Shown here in pieces: positions 1 through 8,482 of a stretch of DNA of 64,000 nucleotides. Source of the DNA: Burkholderia sp. Ax-1724. GTDB lineage: Bacteria; Pseudomonadota; Gammaproteobacteria; Burkholderiales; Burkholderiaceae. A program made the position numbers and the translations under genes. The notes beneath the pieces were generated by a model that saw only the letters and a program-made list of their open reading frames with translations, was not told the DNA's origin and ran no database searches. Every line of letters starts with the position of its first letter. The first letter of the stretch is position 1. The stretch lies in assembly GCF_011752995.1 (NCBI RefSeq), contig NZ_VWWL01000018.1, forward strand, positions 119,017-183,016, written 5' to 3'.

Positions 1-1019
1 ATCGCCTGCGCGAGAGCGGTGGCGTCGGTGAAGGCTTCCTTTGGCAGAATTTCGTGCAGCAGCGCCAGTTTGACCCCGCCAATCCCGATCCGGCCATGCA
101 GATGGCTCGCAATCGAACGCGAGCCGCGCGGTCGCGTCACTTCCGCGACGACTCGCTCGAGAGGCAAGCCTGGCGCGAGATCCAGTGAAATCGTGACGTC
201 GCCGTCGGCCAGAATCCGCTCGCGGATCGGCGCCGACAACGCGTAAATCAGGCTCCCTTCGAGGCCCGTTTCAGTCAGAAGTGCTTCACCTTGTCGATTG
301 TGGACTTTTTTGTCTAAATCGGTGAGTGTGATCGCGATGGGCTTGAGCGGCTGACCCGCGAAACGCTCGCGCAGATAAGGGCTCCAGTCCGCGTCGAAGC
401 CGCAGTTCGCGGGGCGCAGCGGCGTCACCGGTATGTCGCGCGTGGCCATCAGCGGCACCCATGCGGCGTCGGAGCCGAGGCGCGGCCAGCTCGCGCCACC
501 GAGCGCGAACACCACGGCGTCGCAGCTGACGGTCTGTTCGCCGCCCAGTGTGTCGAACCGAAGCGTGTGAGCCGCGGCGTCGCCGGGAGTCGCGGCCCAA
601 CCGCTCCATTGATGACGCATATGAAACTGCACACCCGCTTCGCGTAGCCGATGCAGCCACGCGCGCAGCATCGGCGCGGCCTTCATGTCGGACGGGAAGA
701 CTCGCCCCGAACTGCCGACGAACGTCTCGACGCCCAGGTCGTGCAGCCACGCGCGCAGCGCATCGGGGCCGAACGCGTCGAGGAGCGGCTCGATCTGCGC
801 GCGGCGTGCGCCGTAGCGTCCAAGAAACGGTTCGAGCGGTTCCGAATGCGTGATGTTCATGCCGCCTTTGCCCGCCATCAGAAACTTGCGGCCGACCGAC
901 GGCATCGCGTCATACACGTGGACTTGCACGCCGCGCCGGGCAAGCGTCTCGGCGGCCATCAGGCCGGCGGGGCCGCCGCCGATCACGGCGACGCAGGGGG
1001 AATCGAGCGAGGATGGCAT
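1..1019 (-). CDS. NAD(P)/FAD-dependent oxidoreductase, PP_4765-type flavoprotein (C-terminus cut by window edge)
   Basis: The gene reads leftward from an ATG at 1019 and runs off the window start with no stop, so about 339 N-terminal residues are visible. The N-terminus has a dinucleotide-binding loop, GGGPAG at residues 14-19, followed by a GRKFLMAGKGG segment near residue 43, which is typical of the HI0933/BaiN-like flavoprotein group. These are soluble FAD enzymes of mostly unknown substrate. The next gene to the right is transcribed away from it. No strong Shine-Dalgarno is seen before the ATG. The family call is firm. The substrate is unknown. Confidence 0.85.
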   Translation of the reverse strand, partial: MPSSLDSPCVAVIGGGPAGLMAAETLARRGVQVHVYDAMPSVGRKFLMAGKGGMNITHSEPLEPFLGRYGARRAQIEPLLDAFGPDALRAWLHDLGVETFVGSSGRVFPSDMKAAPMLRAWLHRLREAGVQFHMRHQWSGWAATPGDAAAHTLRFDTLGGEQTVSCDAVVFALGGASWPRLGSDAAWVPLMATRDIPVTPLRPANCGFDADWSPYLRERFAGQPLKPIAITLTDLDKKVHNRQGEALLTETGLEGSLIYALSAPIRERILADGDVTISLDLAPGLPLERVVAEVTRPRGSRSIASHLHGRIGIGGVKLALLHEILPKEAFTDATALAQA

Positions 1020-1449
1020 GCGGTTCTGCGGATAAGCGGGGCTGGCAGCGCCGGGTTCGCGGAACGAGCGGACCGCAGCGCGAAGGGCGTCATTGTCACA
1101 TCGCACGCAGCAGGGAGCAAACGCGGCCGGGTACCGATACCGGCACAGACACGACGTTCGGCGCGGTGCGGATGGGCCGGAAAATACTGGATTCCGTCGC
1201 CCCCGGCGTTGCTGTGCATGGCGTTCGCCGCATCGCTGCCGACCCTCGCGACCTATACTTTTCAAACACCTTCCATCGGACGCCGTTCGCGTCATTCCCC
1301 CGCCGATCACCGCGTTGATCCCCTCGCTTTGCTGCGCCGTGTCGCCCGCCGTTGCCATGCGCGGCAGCGTCATCGCGTCAGATGGCAGCCGACGCGCTTC
1401 GCGCGTTCAATCGATGGAAGGGCCGATCGTCTCTATCAAGGAGATTGCC
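1020..1449. other. Divergent intergenic region, 430 bp
   Basis: No coding region with neighbour-like codon use is seen here. It lies between the leftward flavoprotein and the rightward DUF1059 gene and must hold both promoters. A TATACT hexamer at 1254-1259 could be a -10 box for the rightward gene, but no good -35 precedes it. Confidence 0.4.
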
Positions 1450-1659
1450 ATGAGCCGCCAATACATCGACTGTCGCGAGTTTCCGAGCGAAATGCATTGC
1501 ACCGTTGCGTTGTCCGCCGACAGCGAGAGCGAATTGCTCGAAGCTGCCGTCCAGCACGCGGTCTCGGTTCACAAACATGCGGATTCGCCGGAACTGCGCA
1601 CGCAGCTCAAAACGCTATTTCATGAGGGAACGCCGCCGCTCGAAGCGCCGCAGGCGTGA
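1450..1659 (+). CDS. DUF1059 domain-containing small protein
   Basis: This 69-residue soluble protein begins with a short beta segment ending in a Cys (YIDC), then MHCTVALSA, then a helix rich in Glu and His (AVQHAVSVHKHADSPEL). That arrangement is the usual layout of the short DUF1059 family, whose function is unknown. The start is set by AAGGAG at 1438-1443, six bases upstream of the ATG. The gene stands alone and faces right. Longer overlapping reading frames on both strands are shadows. Confidence 0.85.
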   Translation: MSRQYIDCREFPSEMHCTVALSADSESELLEAAVQHAVSVHKHADSPELRTQLKTLFHEGTPPLEAPQA

Positions 1660-1813
1660 ATGGAAGGCCGCGTCGCGAGCGACTCAAAAGAGCAGAGGCC
1701 TTGCATCGCGAGCGGCGTCCAGCCGCTCGCGCATTGTCATGGCGGATCGTCGTGAATGGGAGTTCATTACGCAATGCCAGGCATCCGGCGATTCGCGCCG
1801 CGCTCCCGAACTG

Positions 1814-2134
1814 CTAGCCGGGGTAGGCTTCGTCCACTTTCAGCCCGGCGAGCTTGAAGATGACGCGCAGCGTTTGCGGCTTGATGTCGCGCCGCGACGC
1901 CAGCGTAGTCATCACGAAGTCGAGTACTTTCGCGTACTTGAGCATCGTGAGGCACGTTTCGAGATCGACGCTGCCGTCGCGCATGATTTCCGCGAGCCGC
2001 AGCATTTCGGTGGAGATGTCTCGCGCCATCTCCAGTTCGAGCTGCTGTTTCTCCGACCAGGCTGGCGTCGTGGTGAGCTTTGCCAGCATTTCCTGAAACT
2101 TCTGTTCAACGTTGCCGTTGGGTACCGTATCCAT
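1814..2134 (-). CDS. Conserved helical protein of unknown function
   Basis: The 106-residue product is predicted to be almost all helical and soluble, with a charged N-terminal half (EQKFQEMLAKL, EKQQLELEMARDISTEMLRLAEIM) and no signal peptide, membrane segment or Cys pair. I do not recognise the family. Codon use matches the core genes around it. It is a single leftward gene with noncoding DNA on both sides. A small cytoplasmic adaptor or regulator is possible, but nothing in the sequence shows this. Confidence 0.6.
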   Translation of the reverse strand: MDTVPNGNVEQKFQEMLAKLTTTPAWSEKQQLELEMARDISTEMLRLAEIMRDGSVDLETCLTMLKYAKVLDFVMTTLASRRDIKPQTLRVIFKLAGLKVDEAYPG

Positions 2135-2519
2135 TGCTGCCTCATCTATCGTCCGAGCACACGTCCGGTTGCGATCCGGGCGTGCCGCTGGTTACGTAAC
2201 GTTCGGTCCGTGTTCCGGGACCGTCCTCCCCACATGCTTTCGGTTCGCGTGTCCGGCGTTGCGCCTGCAGCGTCCTGTTTCTGGCGACACGGCTTGGACC
2301 CGGGAGCCCGGCCGGCGCATAAGCTGTCTTCAGGCCATTCCCGCGACGCCTCCGCGCGTCGCTTTCCGAGCAGGAAGTGTTCCAGGTTGATGGCATGCCT
2401 TGCATGATTCGTACGGCTTCCTCGCGGGGAGCGTCGCACTTTGGGTAAACTGGCAGCAACTTTTCTCTTTTTCCGTCATCTGTCGCACGTTCGCGTTGTA
2501 ATTGATGCCGGCTTACACG
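2135..2519. other. Intergenic region, 385 bp
   Basis: No convincing gene is seen. It separates the leftward helical protein from the rightward methyltransferase. A perfect 10-bp palindrome GTTACGTAAC lies at 2191-2200 and may be a regulator site, but a palindrome of this length alone is weak evidence. Confidence 0.3.
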
Positions 2520-3362
2520 ATGTCAGGTAAATCTCACGAAATCCGTCCTAACCAGTCCGTCGAGCTCCTGAAGGAACTCCATATCCTCACGCGCGACGGC
2601 AAGATGAATCAGGACAGCCGCCGCAAGCTGAAGCAGGTCTACCACCTGTTTCAGTTCATCGAGCCGCTGCTCAAAGACCTCAAGAGCGCACAAGACGGCC
2701 TGACCCTCGTCGATCACGGCGCGGGCAAGTCCTACCTCGGTTTTATTCTGTACGACCTTTTTTTCAAGGAGTTTCAGGACACCGCAGGTGGGGCTTCGCA
2801 CATTTACGGCATCGAAACGCGCGAAGAACTCGTTACGAAGTCCGAAGAGTTGGCCGCGCGGCTCGGCTTCAAGGGGATGTCGTTCCTGAATCTGTCGGTG
2901 GCGGAGTCGATCACGTCGACGCGTCTGCCCGCGCAGGTCGACATCGTGACGGCGCTGCATGCGTGCAATACCGCGACCGATGATGCGATCCGCTTCGCGC
3001 TCGAAAAGCACGCGAAGTACATCGTCGTCGTGCCGTGTTGTCAGGCTGAAGTGGCCGGCGTGTTGCGGCAGAACAAGGGACGGTCGCTGAAGAACGCGTT
3101 GACGGAAATCTGGCGGCATCCGCTGCATACGCGCGAATTCGGCAGCCAGATCACCAATGTGCTGCGCTGTCTGCAACTCGAGGCGCACGGGTATCAGGTC
3201 AGCGTGACCGAGCTGGTCGGCTGGGAACACTCGATGAAAAACGAGCTGATCGTCGCGCACTACAAGGATCTGCCGCGGCGCCGGCCGGCCGAACGGCTGA
3301 CCGAGGTGATGGACACGCTCGGGCTCGAGGCGTTGAAAGAGCGGTTCTTTCTGCCGGCTTGA
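2520..3362 (+). CDS. Class I SAM-dependent methyltransferase (Methyltransf_32-like)
   Basis: The protein has about 280 residues. A glycine-rich SAM-binding strand-loop is seen near residues 64-72 (VDHGAGKSY), followed by a helix, an acidic strand end (YGIETREEL), and the block ALHACNTATDDAI with VVPCCQ near residue 170. This ALHAC/PCC signature is typical of the methyltransferase-like domain also found in GSTCD proteins. The substrate is not known; small molecule and RNA are both open. ATG 2520 gives MSGKSHEI. In-frame TTG 2502 and ATG 2505 are alternatives, and none has a good Shine-Dalgarno. It is a monocistronic rightward gene facing the DUF1415 gene. Confidence 0.75.
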   Translation: MSGKSHEIRPNQSVELLKELHILTRDGKMNQDSRRKLKQVYHLFQFIEPLLKDLKSAQDGLTLVDHGAGKSYLGFILYDLFFKEFQDTAGGASHIYGIETREELVTKSEELAARLGFKGMSFLNLSVAESITSTRLPAQVDIVTALHACNTATDDAIRFALEKHAKYIVVVPCCQAEVAGVLRQNKGRSLKNALTEIWRHPLHTREFGSQITNVLRCLQLEAHGYQVSVTELVGWEHSMKNELIVAHYKDLPRRRPAERLTEVMDTLGLEALKERFFLPA

Positions 3363-3466
3363 AGTCTTTGCTTGACGTCTCTTTGAGTTCGTCGGTTTGG
3401 TGGGCAGGCGGTTTGGCGCGCGGCGTGAATAGCCGTTAGCGTGGCGCGCTTTACCGCTTTACCGCT

Positions 3467-4021
3467 TCACCGTTTCATCAACGCATTCCAGCCCGAGAGA
3501 CCGATGCGCCGCAGCGTGTCCTGATTGCGCTCGTAGATCTCTTCCGCCTCGGGGAACGCTGCCACGGCCCGATCGATGCTGTCTTCGCGCAGCAGATGCA
3601 GGATCGGATAGGGCGCCCGGTTCGTGTAATTCTCGATGTCGTCGGGCTCGCTGTCTTCGAACTGGTAATGCGGATGAAAGCTCGCGATCTGGATGATCCC
3701 TTCGAGCCGCAACTGTTTGATGAGCCGGTCCGCGAAGTAGAGGCCATCGTTGAAGTCGAGGAAATCGCCGAGTGCGCGCGGCAGGATCAGCAGCGTGGTG
3801 TCGACGGCATTCGGATCGGCATCGACGAGTGCCTGAAGCTCGGCTTCGAGATCGGCCAGCACCGCTTCCATGTCTTCGGCGTCGCTGACCGCGTAGCGAA
3901 TCTGTCCTTTCACATGCACGGCCTTGGCGAACGGACACAGGTTGAGTCCGATCACGGCCTCGGTCAGCCAGTGGCGGGTCGCGGCGATAACGGTGTCGTG
4001 AGATTCGGCGGGCAACGGCAT
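3467..4021 (-). CDS. DUF1415 domain-containing protein
   Basis: This is a 184-residue cytoplasmic protein. The pattern RHWLTEAVIGLNLCPFAK near residues 15-32 and the block LPRALGDFLDFNDGLYFADRL in the middle are typical of DUF1415, an uncharacterised family common in Beta- and Gammaproteobacteria. The conserved LCPFAK Cys and the ASFHPHYQFED stretch with two His could make a metal or redox site, but this is inference. The gene is 54 bp from the stop of the TetR gene to its right and reads in the same direction. No terminator is obvious between them. Confidence 0.85.
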   Translation of the reverse strand: MPLPAESHDTVIAATRHWLTEAVIGLNLCPFAKAVHVKGQIRYAVSDAEDMEAVLADLEAELQALVDADPNAVDTTLLILPRALGDFLDFNDGLYFADRLIKQLRLEGIIQIASFHPHYQFEDSEPDDIENYTNRAPYPILHLLREDSIDRAVAAFPEAEEIYERNQDTLRRIGLSGWNALMKR

Positions 4022-4075
4022 GGGATGAGCGAGGCGGGTAAAAGCGCCATTTTAGCGGCGGGGATCGGCGCCAAC

Positions 4076-4717
4076 TCAACGCGCTTGCGGCCCACCGCAC
4101 GCCGCGGCGATCAACTGCGCGGCAACCTTCGGCGCGGCCAGAATCGGCCCGCATCCTGGCCCGTACGTCTGACTCGCCGCATACACGCCCTCGATCAGCA
4201 AGCCGAGCGCATTCGCGAGCGCGGCCGGATCGTCCGCGCCGGCCGCCGTCGACAGGTCGAGCAGACGCGCCATCAGACGCTCCTTGTTGCGGAACACGAA
4301 CTGCCGCGCAGGATGCCCGGTATCCGCGAATTCCACCGAGACGTTCACGAACGGACAGCCGCGATAGTTCTCGATGGATGCGCGCACCGAGAGATCGTCG
4401 AAATACTGCTGAAGCTGCTTTGCCGGTTCGCCCGGATGTTTGGCGAAGCTTTTTTCCACGTAGCCGAAGAACTGCTCGTCCTTCTGTTCGAGATACGCCA
4501 TCACGAGCTCGTCTTTCGACGAAAACTGCCGGTACAGACTCATCTTGTTCACGCCGGCATGCTCGACCACCGCATCGACGCCGACCGTGCGTACGCCTTC
4601 GCGATAGAACAGTTCGCTCGCGGCGCGCAACAGATTGCGCTGCGCCTGCGGCCCGGCCGTCGGCACGCCGCGCGCGCGCCGTGCCGGAGAAGGCTTGGGA
4701 GTTTCGCTATCGGACAT
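4076..4717 (-). CDS. TetR/AcrR family transcriptional regulator
   Basis: The protein is 213 residues. A helix-turn-helix sits near residues 30-70 (AASELFYREGVRTVGVDAVVEHAGVNKMSLYRQFSSKDELV), the usual TetR N-terminal DNA-binding domain, with a variable helical ligand domain after it. It is divergent from an MFS transporter with 153 bp between starts. A perfect 16-bp palindrome lies in that gap and sits exactly in the transporter's promoter spacer, so the simplest reading is that this protein represses the transporter and perhaps itself. The inducer is unknown. Confidence 0.92.
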   Translation of the reverse strand: MSDSETPKPSPARRARGVPTAGPQAQRNLLRAASELFYREGVRTVGVDAVVEHAGVNKMSLYRQFSSKDELVMAYLEQKDEQFFGYVEKSFAKHPGEPAKQLQQYFDDLSVRASIENYRGCPFVNVSVEFADTGHPARQFVFRNKERLMARLLDLSTAAGADDPAALANALGLLIEGVYAASQTYGPGCGPILAAPKVAAQLIAAACGGPQAR

Positions 4718-4744
4718 GGATGGATACCTGCTGAAATTGACGCC

Positions 4745-4773
4745 TTGACATGTTACCGATCGGTAACTAAGAT
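4745..4773 (+). promoter_or_regulatory. Sigma70-like promoter of the MFS gene with TetR-type operator in its spacer
   Basis: A perfect -35 TTGACA is at 4745-4750 and a 4/6 -10 TAAGAT at 4768-4773, spaced 17 bp. The spacer holds the perfect 16-bp palindrome GTTACCGATCGGTAAC at 4752-4767. A repressor bound there would block RNA polymerase directly. The adjacent TetR gene is the obvious partner. Confidence 0.7.
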
Positions 4774-4870
4774 CGCAACACTATTGTGACCGCTCTGTCA
4801 CAAGTTCCTTTGCCGAAGCCGTAACGATACGCGCGGCGCTGCTGCACGGCGCGCGTCGACTGGAGAACCG

Positions 4871-6154
4871 ATGAACTGGGCTGCGAGACTGATAGGCGGG
4901 CGTTTCCACTACGGGTGGCTGACCGTCGCCGTGGTGTTTCTGGTGCTGCTCGCCGCGGCGGGCACGCGCGCCACGCCGAGCGTGATGATGGTGCCGCTCG
5001 AACACCAATTCGGCTGGAGCCGCGCGACGATTTCGCTGGCGATCTCCGTGAACATTGCGCTGTACGGCCTGATGGGGCCGTTCGCGGCGGCCGCGATGCA
5101 GCGCTTCGGCGTGCGTCCCACGCTGCTGACCGCGCTCGCCACGATGGCGGCGGGCGTGGCGCTGTCGTCGCTGATGGCGCACCCGTGGCAGATGGTGCTG
5201 ATCTGGGGCGTGATGGTCGGTGGCTCGACCGGCGTGGCGGCGCTATCGTTGTCGGCGACCGTCGTGACGCGCTGGTTCACGACGCGCCGCGGTCTCGTGA
5301 TGGGTATCCTGACGGCCAGTTCGGCCACGGGCCAGCTCGTGTTCCTGCCGATGCTCGCGGCGATCGCCGAGCACTACGGCTGGCGCCAGGTCGTGTGGGT
5401 CGTGGCGCTCGCGGCCGGCATCGTGATTCCGCTCGTCGCGTTCCTGCTGCCCGAGCATCCGGAAGACATGAAACTGCGCCCGTACGGCGAGCCGCACGAT
5501 GCGCCGCTCGCCAAGACCGTCACGAAGCAGAATCCGCTGGCGATCGCATTCGGCACGCTCGCGTCGGCGAGCCGGACGCGCGATTTCTGGCTGCTGTTCT
5601 TCAGCTTTTTTATTTGCGGCGCGAGCACCAATGGCTATGTCGGCACCCATCTGATCGCGATGTGCGGAGACTACGGCATGACCGAGGTGCAGGGCGCGTC
5701 GCTGCTCGCTGCGATGGGCGTGTTCGATCTGTTCGGCACGACGCTGTCGGGCTGGCTGTCGGACCGTTTCAATAGCCGCGTGCTGCTGTTCTGGTACTAC
5801 GGCCTGCGCGGTTTGTCGCTGATGTATCTGCCGCACGCGTTCGGTATCGACTTTTTCGGTTTGCCGCTGTTCGCGGTGTTCTACGGCCTCGACTGGATTG
5901 CCACGGTGCCGCCTACCGTGCGTCTTGCCACCGACGTCTACGGCAAGGAATCGGCGCCGATCGTGTTTGGCTGGGTGGTGGCGGGCCACCAGCTCGGTGC
6001 TGCGTTTGCGGCGCTCGGCGCAGGCATGCTGCGCGCGAGCCTCGGCACCTACACTGTGGCGTCGATGATCTCGGGCGGCTTGTGCCTCGTCGCCGCGGTG
6101 ATCGTGCTGCGTATCAACCGGCCGGCCAAGGTGCCGACGCCGCAGGCGGTCTAA
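4871..6154 (+). CDS. MFS transporter (oxalate/formate antiporter-like, 12 TM)
   Basis: The protein has 427 residues with repeated hydrophobic helices. Two halves of six segments are joined by a cytoplasmic stretch near residues 200-230 (EDMKLRPYGEPHDAPLAK). The first loop and the GWLSDRF motif near residue 295 fit the major facilitator superfamily. The N-terminal GGRFHYGWLTVAVVFLVLLAAAGTRA resembles the monocarboxylate/oxalate-formate group, so a small organic acid is a possible substrate, but this is not shown by the sequence. It is divergent from the TetR gene and predicted to be controlled by the operator at 4752-4767. Confidence 0.88.
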   Translation: MNWAARLIGGRFHYGWLTVAVVFLVLLAAAGTRATPSVMMVPLEHQFGWSRATISLAISVNIALYGLMGPFAAAAMQRFGVRPTLLTALATMAAGVALSSLMAHPWQMVLIWGVMVGGSTGVAALSLSATVVTRWFTTRRGLVMGILTASSATGQLVFLPMLAAIAEHYGWRQVVWVVALAAGIVIPLVAFLLPEHPEDMKLRPYGEPHDAPLAKTVTKQNPLAIAFGTLASASRTRDFWLLFFSFFICGASTNGYVGTHLIAMCGDYGMTEVQGASLLAAMGVFDLFGTTLSGWLSDRFNSRVLLFWYYGLRGLSLMYLPHAFGIDFFGLPLFAVFYGLDWIATVPPTVRLATDVYGKESAPIVFGWVVAGHQLGAAFAALGAGMLRASLGTYTVASMISGGLCLVAAVIVLRINRPAKVPTPQAV

Positions 6155-6194
6155 CGCTGTTTGCCCAGTGTGATGGCGTCGTAAAACACGCAGC

Positions 6195-6229
6195 AGCGGA
6201 TGGCCCCGCAACGGGGCCGTCCGCTTTTT
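6195..6229 (+). terminator. Rho-independent terminator after the MFS gene
   Basis: The stem AGCGGATGGCCCCG / CGGGGCCGTCCGCT has one G-U pair and a three-base loop (CAA). It is followed by TTTTT, about 40 bp after the MFS stop codon. Confidence 0.85.
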
Positions 6230-6343
6230 GCGGCTAGCGCGCATACGACCGTCCCGCCCGGTGGAGCGTGTGCCGAAAGCCCGTTATCCTATGTGGCCCC
6301 GGGCAGCCGCCCGGCGATCATGGATTTCCACCGAGAGAAGCGC

Positions 6344-6937
6344 ATGACCAACAAACCCGCCTCTACTGAAGTTGCCATTCACGAGCTGATTGCAGGCCGC
6401 TGGAGCCCGCGCGCGTATTCGAGCGAGCCGGTGAGCCGCGAGCAGCTGCGCGCCGTGCTCGAAGCGGCGCGCTGGGCGCCGTCTTCGTACAACGCGCAGC
6501 CTTGGCGTTTTCTCGTCTTCGATCGCAGCGTCGACGAAGTTGCATTCAAGAAGGCTTTTGCCACGCTGGTACCGTTCAACCAGGGCTGGAATGCGCCTGT
6601 GCCGGTGCTGATCGTGGTGACCACGCACACGCTCACCAACAAGGGTGAGGTGAATCGCTGCGCGCAATACGATGCGGGCGCGGCGGCCATGTCGCTGGTG
6701 TTGCAGGCTCATGCGCTGGGGCTGGCCGCGCATCAGATGAGCGGTTTCGACGTGAACGCATTCCGCACGGCCTTCGAGTTGCCGAGCGACGTCGAGCCGA
6801 TCGCGGTCATTTCGCTGGGCCATTATGGTGACGTCGAGAAACTGGACCCGGTGCTGCGCGAACGCGAGAAGGCGGCGCGCCAGCGTGCGCCGTTCGCGGA
6901 CATCGCGTATGGCGGTGGGTGGAAGAAGGTTTTTTGA
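6344..6937 (+). CDS. Nitroreductase family protein
   Basis: The protein is 197 residues. The N-terminal block RWSPRAYSSEPVSREQLRAVLEAARWAPSS and NAQPWRFLVF are the FMN-contacting signature of the nitroreductase fold. The central GAAAMSLVLQAHALGLAAHQM helix and the late ISLGHYG are also typical. Members are homodimeric FMN enzymes using NAD(P)H on nitro compounds, quinones or flavin-like substrates. Here the true substrate is open. ATG 6344 is preferred over ATG 6320 because GAGAAG precedes it at a suitable distance. A bidirectional terminator follows. Confidence 0.9.
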   Translation: MTNKPASTEVAIHELIAGRWSPRAYSSEPVSREQLRAVLEAARWAPSSYNAQPWRFLVFDRSVDEVAFKKAFATLVPFNQGWNAPVPVLIVVTTHTLTNKGEVNRCAQYDAGAAAMSLVLQAHALGLAAHQMSGFDVNAFRTAFELPSDVEPIAVISLGHYGDVEKLDPVLREREKAARQRAPFADIAYGGGWKKVF

Positions 6938-6972
6938 GAGGCTGATTCTCGGCACTTGCCGTGAGTGGCTAT

Positions 6973-7004
6973 AAAAAACGCGCGGCATTGTTCGCGCGTT
7001 TTTT
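6973..7004. terminator. Bidirectional rho-independent terminator
   Basis: The stem AAAAAACGCGCG / CGCGCGTTTTTT with an 8-base loop has an A-run before and a T-run after it. It can therefore end the nitroreductase transcript rightward and the Hcp operon leftward. Confidence 0.85.
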
Positions 7005-7065
7005 TTCGTGGGGTTATGCGGGGCGTACAGGAGCGATGTCAGTCGGAGTCGTCGGAGTAAAGGCC

Positions 7066-7623
7066 CTAATAGGTAATTTGCCCTAGCATGAATGCCAGGG
7101 CAGCCATATTCTGTAGGCCTTCGTTGACGCCTGCCATTGTCAAAGCTGCTGGAGCGCTTCGAATCGCCATGCCGATCAAATCTGGTTTGGCGACTCCCAT
7201 CAAAAGCAAGGCTCGGCTGATCCCTTGCATCATTAACGATCCGTTGCCGCCCAGCAGATATCCTCCTGCCCCTTCCAGATATACCGTTCCACCCTCGAGG
7301 CTCCGCGGGTCCTTCAAATCCACCCCTTTGAAGCTTTCGGTTAGAAAAAGTTTTCCATAGCTTTTGAAATTGGACGTAGCCGCCGATCCACTCAATTCAT
7401 CTCCTTTGACAATAATCTTGGGGAGCGCCAGTTTCGGAATACGCAGAAGTGACGTTAGCGCCCATGAAAGCGAGGGGCCGAACGCACTAAAAAAATATCG
7501 ATGTCTATTCCCTTCGAGATCATCGAGAACAAATATTCCACCTTCGGTGGAAAACATACCGTAGCCAGCCCCACCGCCGGCACTCGTATCAAATGTCCAA
7601 CCACTTTTTCTCAATATCTTCAT
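7066..7623 (-). CDS. Unrecognised glycine-rich protein coupled to orphan hcp (putative T6SS cargo or partner)
   Basis: The protein has 185 residues and I cannot assign it to a named family. The N-terminal part has TSAGGGAGYGMFSTEGG then a beta-rich stretch FVLDDLEGNRHRYFFSAFGPSLSW. The second half contains VYLEGAGGYLLGGNGSLMMQG and two weakly hydrophobic helices near the C-terminus that might insert in a membrane. No signal peptide is seen. Its start overlaps the DUF3592 gene by four bases, so it is translated from the same message as hcp. The local DNA is AT-richer than the flanks. A secreted effector carried with Hcp is an inference from context only. Confidence 0.7.
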   Translation of the reverse strand: MKILRKSGWTFDTSAGGGAGYGMFSTEGGIFVLDDLEGNRHRYFFSAFGPSLSWALTSLLRIPKLALPKIIVKGDELSGSAATSNFKSYGKLFLTESFKGVDLKDPRSLEGGTVYLEGAGGYLLGGNGSLMMQGISRALLLMGVAKPDLIGMAIRSAPAALTMAGVNEGLQNMAALAFMLGQITY

Positions 7624-8012
7624 CTGATACTTACTCGCTCAAATCTCAAGTCTCTTACTCCACCAATCAAAAACATGGCCGCGAGAAAGAGCAAGAAGAA
7701 AAACCATATCCAGATATCGATGATGCTGTCGATTACCACAGATGCCCGGGGAGCATCAGCGCAATAGCGAATCCTTAATTTCTGGCCAATTTCTACTGCC
7801 TGCCATGAACTGGCAGGCAAGCGGTAATGCTGTCCATTGGTGGCATCGAATTCTATTTGAGGGTGATGGTTACCCGCATTCAGACGGGCTACTCTGGCTA
7901 TACCAACAGCAGAGGTTCGGTAAAAAACCATCGTGTTTAAACCAACAAGCGCCGCCATAATCAACAAGACGCCGCCAATTGCCAGTGCGACGTAGTTATA
8001 AGACCTTTTCAT
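7620..8012 (-). CDS. DUF3592 domain-containing membrane protein
   Basis: The 130-residue protein has one hydrophobic helix near residues 8-30 and a second near residues 100-118 (WIWFFFLLFLAAMFLIGG). Between them is a small extracytoplasmic beta domain (ARVARLNAGNHHPQIEFDATNGQHYRLPAS ending LRIRYCADAP), which matches the DUF3592 layout. The GxxLxIRYxxxxP pattern is typical of that family. It overlaps hcp upstream and the glycine-rich gene downstream by four bases each (ATGA), so the three are translationally coupled. A role as immunity protein or as an accessory for the third protein is possible but unproven. Confidence 0.82.
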   Translation of the reverse strand: MKRSYNYVALAIGGVLLIMAALVGLNTMVFYRTSAVGIARVARLNAGNHHPQIEFDATNGQHYRLPASSWQAVEIGQKLRIRYCADAPRASVVIDSIIDIWIWFFFLLFLAAMFLIGGVRDLRFERVSIR

Positions 8013-8482
8013 TGTTCACGATTCTCTCTGATATCAAAGCTGGCGGTAACGGTACCAGCACTGCCGCCCGACTGAGACTGGATCTTATATTCCTGCTTTA
8101 CGCGAGCGAAGGAAAGGGTGACACTTTCGTGGTAGTTGTAATCGAAAACAATCGGCTCAACAGCTGTAATAAGAACATCCCCCATTGTGATTGTCAGAAA
8201 GTCGAGCGGCTGTCCTCCGGATTTTCGTACCGACAGAGTAGCTTCGGGGATACGACGGCCGGTGAGACAATCACGCATCAGATTGGGGCTGGCGCGATCG
8301 ATTTGGTGAACGAATTGCAGATCATTGATCGTAGCTTTGCCCATGCCACCACCTGAGCCGGAGACCATCGAAGATGACTGGGCCATCTTCCAGTGCCAGC
8401 TAATGAGTTCGATTTCACCTTTATGAATGACATCCTGCGATTCGCCTGCCATGCCGCCAATCTTTAAAAAAATATCGGCCAT
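8009..8482 (-). CDS. hcp: Hcp family type VI secretion system tube/effector protein
   Basis: The product is 157 residues. MADIFLKIGGMAGESQD at the start, EIELISWHWKM near residue 25, the glycine/serine loop SSSMVSGSGGGMGKA and the later FDYNYHESVTLSFARVKQEY segment match the Hcp tube protein, which forms hexameric rings and is expelled by the type VI machine. The start ATG at 8482 has GGAG eight bases upstream; the longer frame to 8557 adds a non-Hcp leader. No other T6SS structural gene is in the window, so this is an orphan hcp serving a machine encoded elsewhere. Confidence 0.93.
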   Translation of the reverse strand: MADIFLKIGGMAGESQDVIHKGEIELISWHWKMAQSSSMVSGSGGGMGKATINDLQFVHQIDRASPNLMRDCLTGRRIPEATLSVRKSGGQPLDFLTITMGDVLITAVEPIVFDYNYHESVTLSFARVKQEYKIQSQSGGSAGTVTASFDIRENREQ

